Assembly (NCBI GenBank): GCA_964403285.1
Contig: CAYOFG010000004.1
Span: forward strand, 1-64,000
Reading direction: 5' to 3'
Length of the DNA: 64,000 nucleotides
DNA from: WVXT01 sp964403285
GTDB lineage: Bacteria; UBA6262; WVXT01
A model generated the notes under the pieces. The model was not told the origin of the DNA. It ran no database searches and worked only from the letters and a program-made list of their open reading frames with translations. A program made the translations under genes and the position numbers. Below are positions 27,642 to 36,068 of the stretch, in pieces; position 1 is the stretch's first letter, and every line of letters begins with the position of its first letter.

Positions 27642-28895
27642 ATGTCAAGCTTGAAGCGACTCGATTGTGAAGTTTACAGAGCAATCCAGTTGGAGACTAA
27701 AAGGCAAGCGGAAAATCTTGAGTTGATTGCTTCTGAAAACTTTGTCTCCGAAGCAGTTCTGGAAGCTCAAGGCTCAGTGATGACCAACAAGTATGCAGAA
27801 GGTTATCCCAGCCATAGATTCTACGGGGGATGTGAATATTACGATGTAGTGGAATCTTTAGCCATTGAGCGCGCCAAAAAGTTGTTCGGTTGTGACCATG
27901 TGAACGTTCAGGCTCATTCCGGGACCCAGGCAAATATGGCGGTCTACTTTGCCGTTCTTGAGCCGGGAGATACAATTATGGGGATGCACCTGTCGCATGG
28001 AGGACACCTTTCCCATGGCCATCCTACGAGTTTCTCTGGCAAATATTTTAAGACTGTACCTATAGGTGTATCCAAAAAGACAGGACGTATAGATTACCGG
28101 GAGATGAGGAACCTGGCCATCAAACATAAGCCAAAATTGATTGTTGCTGGGGCCTCTGCCTATTCCAGGATTATAGATTTCGGGAAGTTCAGAGAGGTCT
28201 GCGACAGGGTGGGTGCTTTTCTGATGGCTGATGTTGCCCATATAGCGGGATTAATCGCTGCTCGCCTGCATCCTTCTCCCATTCCTTATGCTGACTTTGT
28301 AACCACTACAACGCATAAGACGCTTCGCGGACCAAGAGGCGGAATGATAATGTGTAAGAAGAGATACGCTTCGCTTATAGACAAAAATATCTTTCCTGGA
28401 ATACAGGGAGGTCCTCTCATGCACGTTATTGCTGCCAAAGCTGTGGCCTTTAAAGAGGCGCTTACGCCGGGATTCAGAAAATATCAGGCGCAGATAGTGA
28501 AAAATGCCAGGGCGCTGGCTGAAGGATTGATGAAGAGAGGATTCAAGATCGTTTCTGGAGGTACGGATACACACCTGATGCTGGTAGACCTTAGAAATAA
28601 GAGATTGACCGGAGATATAGCTGAAGAAGTTTTAGATCAGGCAGGTATTACGGTTAATAAGAATAGTATTCCCTACGATATAGAGAAACCCTTTGTGACC
28701 AGCGGGATTCGTTTGGGGACACCAGCCCTGACCACCAGGGGAATGGTGGAAAGCGATATGGAGAAAATTGCCGACTTGATATCAGATGCCCTCGATCATC
28801 GTTACGATGAGGACTATCTCGCCGGCTTGAAAAACGAAGTACGTAAACTAACCAAAAAATTTCCCTTATACAAGAAGAGACTGAGAAAGGAATAA
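27642..28895 (+). CDS. glyA: Serine hydroxymethyltransferase
   Basis: 417 aa. AAGGAGAAGAAA precedes the ATG. ENFVSEAVLEAQGS, YPSHRFYGGCEYYD and the PLP lysine in TTTTHKTLRGPRGG are diagnostic. It converts serine and THF to glycine and methylene-THF, so it connects amino acids to the folate pool used by the Wood-Ljungdahl genes downstream. HLSHGHPTSFSGK is the normal HLTHG region. Confidence 0.97.
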   Translation: MSSLKRLDCEVYRAIQLETKRQAENLELIASENFVSEAVLEAQGSVMTNKYAEGYPSHRFYGGCEYYDVVESLAIERAKKLFGCDHVNVQAHSGTQANMAVYFAVLEPGDTIMGMHLSHGGHLSHGHPTSFSGKYFKTVPIGVSKKTGRIDYREMRNLAIKHKPKLIVAGASAYSRIIDFGKFREVCDRVGAFLMADVAHIAGLIAARLHPSPIPYADFVTTTTHKTLRGPRGGMIMCKKRYASLIDKNIFPGIQGGPLMHVIAAKAVAFKEALTPGFRKYQAQIVKNARALAEGLMKRGFKIVSGGTDTHLMLVDLRNKRLTGDIAEEVLDQAGITVNKNSIPYDIEKPFVTSGIRLGTPALTTRGMVESDMEKIADLISDALDHRYDEDYLAGLKNEVRKLTKKFPLYKKRLRKE

Positions 28896-28943
28896 TCGGA
28901 CAACCCATAGCGGAATTATCTTTTCATTCCTGGTATAAATTAG

Positions 28944-29954
28944 ATGCTTATCTCTTATATTCTTGTCTTTCTCCTTTCAGGACTAATTTCCTTAGGAGCC
29001 ACGCCTCTAATTCTTCTCCTGGCGAGAAAGTTCGGGGTAATGGATAGGCCAAGTGAACGCAAAGTCCACCGTGGACTGGTTCCCTCCTGGGGTGGGTTGG
29101 CAATCTATGTTGCCTTTAGCGGTTCCATAGCATTAATCTTTCTTTTCCATGATGCTTTCCACCTTCTGCTTCGCTACCACCATTTTCTGGTCCAAAAGTA
29201 TTTGGTAGGAATATTTTTGGGAGCAACAATTATCACTGTTTTAGGGTTAATTGACGATAAGAGAGGGCTCAATCCCACCGTTAAATTACTTGGCCAGGTT
29301 ATTGCAGTCTTATTTCTACTCTGGTATGGGATAAGAATCGCGGGAATAAACAATCCTTTTGGTAAAACATATATTGAATTCTCGTTATACTTAAGTTTTT
29401 TAATTACAATCATTTGGACAGTCACTTTCATTAACTCCATCAATTTTATTGACGGACTCGATGGATTAGCCGCAGGCATAGTGGTAATTGCTTCCCTTAC
29501 CTTTTTTGTTATCACTCTTTTTCAAATCGATAAGCAGAGCAATGTAGTAATTATTAACAGGCTGGAACTGGTAGCTATTATGGCTATGGCATTGGTGGGA
29601 AGTACAGGCGGGTTTCTACTTTACAATTTCCATCCTGCAAGAATTTTTATGGGCGACACTGGCAGTATGTTTCTGGGATTTATCCTGGGGGCGATTACAA
29701 TAATGGGAACATTGAAAACTGTGGCTACAATTGCTCTATTAGTTCCCATTATGGTAATAGGGCTTCCTTTATTGGACACTTTCCTCACTGTTCTTCGACG
29801 CTTGAAGAGGAGAAAACCTCTTCTGCAAGCTGACAGGGAACACCTCCACCATCGCTTATTGGACTATGGCTGGGGCCAGAAAAGGACAGTTCTTTTAATG
29901 TATGGAATCTCCGTGGTATTGGCATTGGGAGCAATACTTTTAACTATTCTTTAA
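28944..29954 (+). CDS. Undecaprenyl-phosphate N-acetylhexosamine-1-phosphate transferase (TagO/WecA type)
   Basis: 336 aa with about ten membrane helices. Family signatures: MDRPSERKVHRG, GLIDDKRGL, INFIDGLDGLAAGI, FHPARIFMGDTGSM and the HLHHRLL loop. It loads the lipid carrier with GlcNAc-1-P or a similar sugar to begin a surface polysaccharide. No clear SD is seen ahead of ATG 28944. wecB, which makes UDP-ManNAc, follows after a repeat, which supports an envelope-glycan role. MraY is less likely because the HLHH-type loop and context fit WecA/TagO. Confidence 0.9.
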   Translation: MLISYILVFLLSGLISLGATPLILLLARKFGVMDRPSERKVHRGLVPSWGGLAIYVAFSGSIALIFLFHDAFHLLLRYHHFLVQKYLVGIFLGATIITVLGLIDDKRGLNPTVKLLGQVIAVLFLLWYGIRIAGINNPFGKTYIEFSLYLSFLITIIWTVTFINSINFIDGLDGLAAGIVVIASLTFFVITLFQIDKQSNVVIINRLELVAIMAMALVGSTGGFLLYNFHPARIFMGDTGSMFLGFILGAITIMGTLKTVATIALLVPIMVIGLPLLDTFLTVLRRLKRRKPLLQADREHLHHRLLDYGWGQKRTVLLMYGISVVLALGAILLTIL

Positions 29955-29971
29955 AGAAAAGGTAGTGTAGG

Positions 29972-30076
29972 GCTTTATCCCCCTCCCGATAAATCGGGAC
30001 GCCCATAAACCCCGTTAGAAATGGATGTTAGGAATCCTTTCGGGGGAATTTCTAACGGGGTAAAGGGCTACACTAC
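29972..30076. repeat. Nested inverted repeat (family A)
   Basis: Outer arms GTAGTGTAGGGCTTTA and TAAAGGGCTACACTAC surround inner arms TAAACCCCGTTAGAAAT (30006-30022) and AATTTCTAACGGGGTAAA (30047-30064), with the mini-palindrome TCCCGATAAATCGGGA at 29984-29999. No T-tract beyond the arms. Confidence 0.8.
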
Positions 30077-30120
30077 GCACGATTCTGGAGAAGAATTTTC
30101 TTCTTTAACTGGATTATTAT

Positions 30121-31263
30121 ATGAAAAAGATAATTTGTATCTTTGGCACAAGACCTGAAGCCATTAAGATGGCACCTGTGTTGAGAGAACTACAAAAGAA
30201 GAAAGATTTATTCAAAACCGTCGTGGTAGTTACCGCTCAACACAGAGAGATGCTCGACCAGGTCCTGAGACTATTTAATCTCCAATCTGATTATGATCTA
30301 AATATAATGCAAGGATCTCAGACCCTCTATTATATCACTACCAGCGCGCTTTCCAGGTTGGGAAAGGTAATTAATAGAGAGAATCCAGATTTCATTCTTG
30401 TCCAGGGGGATACCACGACAACTTTTGCAGCTACGTTGGCTGCTTTTTATCAAAAAGTGCCCGTTGGTCATATTGAAGCAGGACTCCGTTCTTACGATAG
30501 ATTAAATCCCTATCCTGAAGAAGTGAACAGGCTTCTCACAGATACCTTGTGTGATATCCACTTTGCTCCTACCCCCACGGCGAAAAGAAACCTCCTTAAA
30601 GAGAACATAAGGAACGAAGCCATTTTCGTAACGGGAAATACTGTGATCGATGCCCTCTATTTAGCCCTGAAGAAGCCGCATCGGTTCAGGAACTCTGTTT
30701 TAAAAAAAATCGACTTCAGCAAGAAAAGAATAATCTTGCTCACTGCTCACCGTAGAGAAAATTGGGGAATTCCACTGGAGAATATCTGTTTGAGTATTAA
30801 GAGACTTATCCACAAGTACGATGATTTGGAAATTGTCTATCCCGTCCATCTCAATCCCAAAGTGAAGAATGTTGTCTATAGAATACTGAAAAACTCTCCT
30901 CGCATCCATCTTATTAAACCATTAGATTATCTCGATTTTGTGAATCTTTTGAATAAGTGCTTCCTGGTATTAACTGATTCTGGCGGGCTGCAAGAGGAGG
31001 CGCCCTCTTTGGCTAAACCCGTGTTATTGTTAAGAGAGGTTACCGAAAGGCCAGAAGGCGTAAAGGCAGGTACTGTAAGGATCGTTGGCTTATCCAAAGA
31101 GAGAATATTTAGAGAAACCTGTAAGTTAATCGAAAATAGGAGAATGTATAACAGGATGGCTAAATCAGTTAACCCCTATGGCGATGGAAAGGCATCCAAA
31201 AGAATAGTTGACGTCCTTTTATCCTATTTTAGGAAAAAAAGTGACAGGTACTTTTTTAAATGA
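30121..31263 (+). CDS. wecB: UDP-N-acetylglucosamine 2-epimerase (non-hydrolysing)
   Basis: 380 aa, typical. IFGTRPEAIKMAPV at the N-terminus, HIEAGLRSYDRLNPYPEEVNR, LTAHRRENWG and TDSGGLQEEAP are family motifs. It interconverts UDP-GlcNAc and UDP-ManNAc for surface glycans. The SD is weak (GGAG is far upstream). The stop codon lies in the loop of a strong inverted repeat (31241-31277). Confidence 0.96.
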   Translation: MKKIICIFGTRPEAIKMAPVLRELQKKKDLFKTVVVVTAQHREMLDQVLRLFNLQSDYDLNIMQGSQTLYYITTSALSRLGKVINRENPDFILVQGDTTTTFAATLAAFYQKVPVGHIEAGLRSYDRLNPYPEEVNRLLTDTLCDIHFAPTPTAKRNLLKENIRNEAIFVTGNTVIDALYLALKKPHRFRNSVLKKIDFSKKRIILLTAHRRENWGIPLENICLSIKRLIHKYDDLEIVYPVHLNPKVKNVVYRILKNSPRIHLIKPLDYLDFVNLLNKCFLVLTDSGGLQEEAPSLAKPVLLLREVTERPEGVKAGTVRIVGLSKERIFRETCKLIENRRMYNRMAKSVNPYGDGKASKRIVDVLLSYFRKKSDRYFFK

Positions 31264-31282
31264 AATGTACCTGTCACCTTTT
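31241..31282. repeat. Inverted repeat overlapping the end of wecB, terminator-like
   Basis: Perfect 11-bp arms GTGACAGGTAC (31241-31251) and GTACCTGTCAC (31267-31277), preceded by A7 and followed by CTTTTT. It can act as a terminator on either strand. The motif resembles REP-type intergenic repeats; here it supplies the last codons of wecB. Confidence 0.7.
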
Positions 31283-31294
31283 TGGGAAAGAGAG

Positions 31295-31633
31295 ATGATA
31301 GAACATTATAGTTTTGGCAGGATAGTTATCGACGGAAAAGAATACACCTCTGATGTGATAATATACCCCGACCACGTTGATGGTAATTGGTGGAGAAAAG
31401 AAGGGCATCGACTGCAAGTAGTTGACATTAAGAAAGCTATACAGGATAAGCCCGAGATTCTAATTGTTGGTACAGGAGCTTCAGGGTTAATGGAAGTCCC
31501 TGAGGATGTTGAAAATTATATAACTTCCCAAGGGATAAAATTAGTTGTAGATACGACCAAAAAAGCTTGCGATGAGTATAATCGACTTTGCCCATCGGGT
31601 AAAACCATCGCTGCCCTCCACCTCACCTGCTAA
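31295..31633 (+). CDS. Mth938-domain (AAMDC/NDUFAF3-like) protein
   Basis: 112 aa from ATG 31295 (MIEHYSFGRIVIDGKEYTSD), the usual beginning for the family. Longer frames would start in wecB or the terminator repeat. Conserved features are IIYPDHVDGNWWRKEGH, LIVGTGASGLMEVP and a final KTIAALHLTC. The family includes mitochondrial complex I assembly factors and archaeal and bacterial proteins of unknown function. It precedes the flavin reductase by 12 bases, which suggests a redox context, but no function can be assigned. Confidence 0.85.
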   Translation: MIEHYSFGRIVIDGKEYTSDVIIYPDHVDGNWWRKEGHRLQVVDIKKAIQDKPEILIVGTGASGLMEVPEDVENYITSQGIKLVVDTTKKACDEYNRLCPSGKTIAALHLTC

Positions 31634-31645
31634 CAGGAGGTCATT

Positions 31646-32188
31646 ATGAAAATAGAGCCCATATACTGGTACAAACTCCTAAGTCCCAGGGCTGTTGTTT
31701 TAATTTCCACAGTAAACAAGAAGGGCATCTCTAATGCTGCCCCTTTTAGTTTTGTAATGCCGGCTTCAGTGGAACCACCAATGATTGCCTTTGCTTCAGA
31801 CCCGGAACACCACACCATATCCAATATCAGGGAGATGGGAGATTTTGCAGTGAATATTCCCGGAGTGGAAATGCTTAATCAACTGTGGACCTGTGGCGAA
31901 GATTTTCCTGAAGGAGTCAGCGAGATCAAAAAAGCGCACCTTACTGAAAAGAAATCTAAAAAGATAAAATCACCAAAAGTAGCGGAAGCGCTGGCTCAAT
32001 TTGAATGTAAGCTGGAAGCAATGTATGAAGCCGGGGACCACATAATTGTAGTGGGAAGAGTAGTGGATGCGGAAGTGAAAAAAAGACTTTTTGCCAAAGG
32101 AAAATATAACCTTTTAAAGGCCAGACCACTCTCGCATGTGGGAGGTAATGAATTTACCCTGCCAGAGAAAATTATCCGGGTAAGATAA
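31646..32188 (+). CDS. Flavin reductase-like (flavoredoxin family) FMN-binding protein
   Basis: 180 aa with CAGGAGG upstream. RAVVLISTVNKKGISNAAPFS at the N-terminus and the DFAVNIP segment mark the split-barrel flavin reductase family (PF01613). Such proteins bind FMN and pass electrons or reduce free flavin; the specific partner is not shown by sequence. It ends before the Rex operator, and the C1 operon starts behind it. Cys in WTCGEDF could be functional but I cannot support that. Confidence 0.88.
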   Translation: MKIEPIYWYKLLSPRAVVLISTVNKKGISNAAPFSFVMPASVEPPMIAFASDPEHHTISNIREMGDFAVNIPGVEMLNQLWTCGEDFPEGVSEIKKAHLTEKKSKKIKSPKVAEALAQFECKLEAMYEAGDHIIVVGRVVDAEVKKRLFAKGKYNLLKARPLSHVGGNEFTLPEKIIRVR

Positions 32189-32249
32189 CTTTTTTGACAC
32201 ACATTAGTAGTTCAAAGAACAGTTTATCCTCGAGAGTTCCCTTATTTAC

Positions 32250-32277
32250 TTGACAATTAAAAAATTAATTTTATAAA
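32250..32277 (+). promoter_or_regulatory. Promoter of the C1 operon
   Basis: TTGACA (32250-32255), a 16-base spacer and TATAAA (32272-32277). Transcription would begin around 32284, about 30 bases upstream of the Rex operator. Confidence 0.65.
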
Positions 32278-32314
32278 ATTGGGATTTAGAAGTTTTTTAT
32301 TTTTTGGGAACGAT

Positions 32315-32332
32315 TTGTGAAAATTTTCACAA
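32315..32332. promoter_or_regulatory. Rex operator in front of panE-fhs
   Basis: The 18-base perfect palindrome TTGTGAAAATTTTCACAA matches the Rex box (TTGTGAAnnnnTTCACAA). It lies between the promoter and ATG 32366, where a bound repressor would block elongation. The rex gene is in the window at 61911-62534. Confidence 0.9.
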
Positions 32333-32365
32333 AAACGCAGCCATCGAAAGAAACAGGCTTGAAGA

Positions 32366-33313
32366 ATGAAGATAGGAATTGTGGGCGCCGGGGCAATGGG
32401 TGGGTTATTTGGTGTAATGCTCACCAGAGCAGGGCAGGATGTTTGGCTAATTGACAATCATAAGCAAAGAGCGGAAAAGATAAATAGAGAAGGACTGATT
32501 ATAGAAGCAAGTAAATCTCTTGAGTCCAGGGAACCTAAACAGGAAACAATAAAAATAAAAGTAACAACAGATCCTCAAGAAGTAGGTTCCTGCGATTTAG
32601 TTATCCTTTTCGTTAAAGCGTATGATACGGAAGAAGCCACCAGGAATTCTTTACCCCTAACTGGAAAGAATACAGTCTGGCTTACCCTGCAAAATGGTCT
32701 GGGAAACATTGAGAGGATGGATAAAATACTGGGTAAGGGTAGAGTGGTTGGTGGTATTACTTATCAAGGTGCTACTGTCCTGGAAGTGGGAAGAATAAAG
32801 CATGCGGGTTGTGGAAACACAGTAATTGGAGAGATTGACGGCAGGGAAAGTGAAAGAATAAGAGACATTTCACATATTTTCAATCAGGCGGGCATAGAGA
32901 CTGAAATTTCTGATAACATAGAGGGTGTGTTGTGGGGTAAACTGTTAATCAATGCAGTGATTAACCCTTTAACAGCCATTACCAGGGTGAGAAATGGCCA
33001 ATTGCTGGAATCTCCCCTTTTAAAAGAGACGATGAAACTCATAGTGGAAGAGGCTATGCGAGTTCCCCTGAAGGAGGGAATCAGACTACCATACGAGAGA
33101 GTATTTGAGAAAGTGGAGGAGTCCTGTTACGCCTCCAGGGACAACATTTCTTCTATGTTGCAGGATATATTGAGAAAGAAGAGAACGGAAGTGGATTTTA
33201 TCAACGGTGCAATAGTTTCTGAAGCGGAAAAAATAGGGATATCTACACCATTGAATAAGGCTCTCTGGAATCTGGTAAAATTCTTAGAAGGGAGGGCGGA
33301 ATATGTTAAGTGA
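32366..33313 (+). CDS. panE: 2-dehydropantoate 2-reductase (ketopantoate reductase family)
   Basis: 315 aa. The Rossmann loop GIVGAGAMGGLFG is at 3-15. WLTLQNGLGN, the catalytic-type lysine in GVLWGKLLINAVINPLTA and the glutamate in EVDFINGAI are in the expected places. The reaction makes pantoate for CoA, a fitting companion to acetyl-CoA synthesis. The ApbA/PanE family has other substrates, so the exact one is inferred. The stop overlaps the fhs start by 11 bases. It is the first gene behind the Rex operator. Confidence 0.85.
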   Translation: MKIGIVGAGAMGGLFGVMLTRAGQDVWLIDNHKQRAEKINREGLIIEASKSLESREPKQETIKIKVTTDPQEVGSCDLVILFVKAYDTEEATRNSLPLTGKNTVWLTLQNGLGNIERMDKILGKGRVVGGITYQGATVLEVGRIKHAGCGNTVIGEIDGRESERIRDISHIFNQAGIETEISDNIEGVLWGKLLINAVINPLTAITRVRNGQLLESPLLKETMKLIVEEAMRVPLKEGIRLPYERVFEKVEESCYASRDNISSMLQDILRKKRTEVDFINGAIVSEAEKIGISTPLNKALWNLVKFLEGRAEYVK

Positions 33314-35000
33314 TTTAGAGATTGCCCAGAAGGCGAAGATGAAGCCCATTGTGGAAATCGCTCAGGCCCTGGGCATAAAGGAAGATGAGATTGACCTCTA
33401 CGGGAAGTACATGGCTAAGGTCTGTCTCGATGTTCTGGATAGGTTTAAAGATAAGCCCAATGGCAAGCTTATTACAGTAACCGCGATTACTCCTACTCCT
33501 TTAGGGGAAGGGAAGACAGTTACTGCTTTTGGCCTGGGGATGGCCCTGGCCAGGATAGGAAAGAAAATCTGTAACACCTGTCGCCAACCTTCAAAGGGTC
33601 CCACATTCGGCATTAAGGGTGGTGCCGCGGGAGGAGGTTACTCTCAGGTTCTTCCGATGGAGAACATTAATCTGCACTTTACCGGAGATGCCCATGCAGT
33701 AGAATCGGCTCACAATCTTTTAGCCGCGGCAATAGATGCCAGCATTCTTCACGGAAACAAATTGAACATCGATCCTCTCAATATTACCTGGCGCAGGTGC
33801 GTTGACGTCAGTGATCGGGCACTAAGAAACATAGTTATTGGACTGGGGGGGAAGGCTAATGGTTATCCACGGGAAACAGGTTATGATATCACCGTGGCTA
33901 CCGAGACTATGGCTATTCTTGCGCTAACCACAGGCCTATTCGACTTGAGAAAGAGGTTGGGTAGGATAGTGGTGGGTTATACTTATGACGGTAAACCGGT
34001 AACTGCTGAACAGCTCAAGATTGCAGGAGCGATGACAGTCTTATTAAAGGATGCCATTAAGCCCAATCTTGTTCAGACAACGGAGAATACACCTGTTTTT
34101 GACCATGCAGGGCCCTTTGCCAATGTTGCTCATGGGAATAACTCAGCAATCGCTGATATGGTAGCTCTTAAACTGGCCGATTACGTAGTTACAGAGAGTG
34201 GCTTTGGTGCGGACTGCGGTTTTGAGAAATTGGTCAACGTTAAGTGCCGTCAAAGTGGTTTAAGAGTCGATTGTGGTGTAGTGGTTGCTTCCATAAGGGC
34301 GTTAAAAATGCATGGTGGGGCTTTTGACGTGCGCCCGGGAGTCGACTTAGATGAGAAATTGGTGGCCAAAGAAAATATGAAAGCTCTGGAGAAGGGATGT
34401 GAAAATCTTGCTAAGCATATAGAGAATGTCCACATCCATGGAGTTCCCGCAGTAGTGGCGATTAATAGATTTACTTCAGATACTGACAAAGAGATAGAAT
34501 TTGTGAGAAAAAAGGCTCTGCAAGCGGGTGCGGATGACGCTGCCCCTGTAGATTGTTGGGCTAAAGGTGGCGAAGGTGCCATTCAATTGGCCAAAGCAGT
34601 GGTGGCAGCAGTGGATAAGCCACACCAGATGCGCTTCCTCTATCCAGACGATGCATCTATCAAAGAAAAGATTGAAACAATAGCTACGAAGATATACGGA
34701 GCAGATGGGGTAGATTATGCTCCTCTTGCCGAAAGTAAGATTAAATTGTATACTGAATTGGGTTATAGCAAGATGCCTATTAACATGGCCAAGACCCATC
34801 TCTCTCTTTCCCATGACCCAAATCTAAAGTGTGTACCTCGCCACTACAGGATACCCATTCGAGACATCCGGGCATCAGTAGGAGCTGGATTTCTTTATCC
34901 TCTATTGGGGGCTATGAGTACTATGCCTGGGCTTCCCTCAATCCCAGCTGCTACCAAAGTGGATATCGATAAGACCGGAAAGACGGTGGGATTGTTCTAA
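33303..35000 (+). CDS. fhs: Formate-tetrahydrofolate ligase
   Basis: 565 aa, family length. The ATP loop TPTPLGEGKT is at 63-72. KGGAAGGGYSQVLPM, NLHFTGD, DHAGPFANVAHGNNS and TESGFGADCGFEK are hallmarks. It activates formate with ATP to 10-formyl-THF, the first folate step of the Wood-Ljungdahl methyl branch. GGAGGG precedes the start within panE. A formate/nitrite-type channel occurs later in the cluster, but no formate dehydrogenase is in this window. Confidence 0.98.
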   Translation: MLSDLEIAQKAKMKPIVEIAQALGIKEDEIDLYGKYMAKVCLDVLDRFKDKPNGKLITVTAITPTPLGEGKTVTAFGLGMALARIGKKICNTCRQPSKGPTFGIKGGAAGGGYSQVLPMENINLHFTGDAHAVESAHNLLAAAIDASILHGNKLNIDPLNITWRRCVDVSDRALRNIVIGLGGKANGYPRETGYDITVATETMAILALTTGLFDLRKRLGRIVVGYTYDGKPVTAEQLKIAGAMTVLLKDAIKPNLVQTTENTPVFDHAGPFANVAHGNNSAIADMVALKLADYVVTESGFGADCGFEKLVNVKCRQSGLRVDCGVVVASIRALKMHGGAFDVRPGVDLDEKLVAKENMKALEKGCENLAKHIENVHIHGVPAVVAINRFTSDTDKEIEFVRKKALQAGADDAAPVDCWAKGGEGAIQLAKAVVAAVDKPHQMRFLYPDDASIKEKIETIATKIYGADGVDYAPLAESKIKLYTELGYSKMPINMAKTHLSLSHDPNLKCVPRHYRIPIRDIRASVGAGFLYPLLGAMSTMPGLPSIPAATKVDIDKTGKTVGLF

Positions 35001-35063
35001 AAGATTTTTATCTTTAGCGGATTGTAAACACACCTGGGGAAACTACTCATTGGAGGAAAAATA

Positions 35064-35294
35064 ATGAAAGAAGTAATTTTGCCAGATATGGGCGAAGAGG
35101 TAAAGGAAGCAACTATCTCCTTCTGGCATCACGACGAGGGAGACAAAGTAACCCAAGGAGAAGATTTAGTAGAGATTACTACGGAGAAAGCGAGTTTTCA
35201 AGTTGAAGCGCCTGTTTCGGGAGTCCTAAGCAAAATTTCTGCTGGCGAAGGCGAAGTAGTAAAATCGGGACAGGTCCTGGGCATCATCGAATGA
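35064..35294 (+). CDS. Free-standing lipoyl-domain carrier protein
   Basis: 76 aa, one complete lipoyl domain and nothing else. The lipoyl lysine is Lys42 in EITTEKASFQVEAP. The D/EKA hairpin is E2-like; biotin domains have AMKM instead. It is much shorter than GcvH (~125 aa), and no E2 catalytic domain follows. GGAGG precedes the ATG. Its neighbours are fhs, metV, lpd, lipB, lipA and metF, so lipoate would be made, attached and reoxidised within this operon. The absence of glycine cleavage and 2-oxoacid dehydrogenase genes here leaves the substrate unknown. Inference: an electron or C1 carrier linked to the methyl branch. Confidence 0.88.
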   Translation: MKEVILPDMGEEVKEATISFWHHDEGDKVTQGEDLVEITTEKASFQVEAPVSGVLSKISAGEGEVVKSGQVLGIIE

Positions 35295-35298
35295 ATTA

Positions 35299-35370
35299 GG
35301 GGGACACAATACTTAATTCCGTAAATTCGTAATTGCATAACCGGGCCTGAATAATTAAGTATTGTGTCCC
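35299..35370. repeat. Perfect 18-bp inverted repeat, REP-like
   Basis: GGGACACAATACTTAATT (35301-35318) pairs exactly with 35353-35370 across 34 bases. No T-tract follows. It stands between the lipoyl gene and metV and may act as a processing or stability hairpin, or be a mobile repeat. Confidence 0.8.
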
Positions 35371-35395
35371 TGTAATTGGGAGAAAGGAGTAGGAA

Positions 35396-36058
35396 ATGAT
35401 AATAATGGAACAGAAACCGTTTGAAGAGATCCTTTCGTTTTTAAAGGACGAAAAGTCCATATTTATTGTGGGTTGTGCGCAGTGCGCCACTGTATGTAAA
35501 GTTGGTGGTGAAGAAGAAGTTAAGGCTATGAAAGATAAATTGGAAAGTCAAGGCAAGAAGGTGAGTGGTTGGGTAGTCATAGACCCGGCCTGTCAGAGCG
35601 TTGAGGTAAAGAAGAGTTTCCAAACAAATAAAGATAAGATTACCTCAAGTGACGCCATTTTGGTAATGGCTTGCGGTAATGGGGTCCAGTCTGTAAAAGA
35701 GAGCGCAGAGAGGATAAAGATGGAAAAACCAGTCTATCCGGGATGCAACACACTTTTCCTGGGAGAAGTAGTAAGGGCAGGCTATTTCGAGGAAAAGTGT
35801 AGTCTCTGTGGAGATTGTGTGTTAGAGATAATGGGTGGGATCTGTCCTATTACTCGCTGCTCAAAAGGACTTCTTAACGGTCCTTGCGGGGGAAGTTCTG
35901 AAGGGAAATGTGAGGTTGATCCTGAACGCGATTGTGCCTGGGCACTTATTTATGAAGAGTTGAAGAAGAGAGGAAAACTTGATAGAATGAAAGCTATACA
36001 ACCGGCAAAGGACCATTCCAAACTTATAAAGCCCCGTACCTTGACCCTGGGTAGTTAA
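35396..36058 (+). CDS. metV: MetV-type partner of methylene-THF reductase
   Basis: 220 aa. The N-terminal half has a CAQCATVC pair in a Rossmann-like domain; the C-terminal half has the cysteine-rich signature CSLCGDCVLE, CPITRCSKG and GPCGG. These are the marks of MetV, the iron-sulfur (and Zn) protein that partners MetF in acetogens. GGAG precedes ATG 35396; a second ATG at 35405 is also possible. metF is four genes downstream instead of adjacent, the gap being filled by lpd-lipB-lipA. Confidence 0.9.
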   Translation: MIIMEQKPFEEILSFLKDEKSIFIVGCAQCATVCKVGGEEEVKAMKDKLESQGKKVSGWVVIDPACQSVEVKKSFQTNKDKITSSDAILVMACGNGVQSVKESAERIKMEKPVYPGCNTLFLGEVVRAGYFEEKCSLCGDCVLEIMGGICPITRCSKGLLNGPCGGSSEGKCEVDPERDCAWALIYEELKKRGKLDRMKAIQPAKDHSKLIKPRTLTLGS

Positions 36059-36068
36059 GGGAGAAAGA

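Noticed and set aside
31208..31294. N-terminal extension of the Mth938 protein
   Set aside because: It lies in wecB and the inverted repeat; the family begins MIEHYSFG.
35064..35294. Biotin carrier protein
   Set aside because: The modified lysine is in TTEKAS, not AMKM, and lipoate genes are adjacent.
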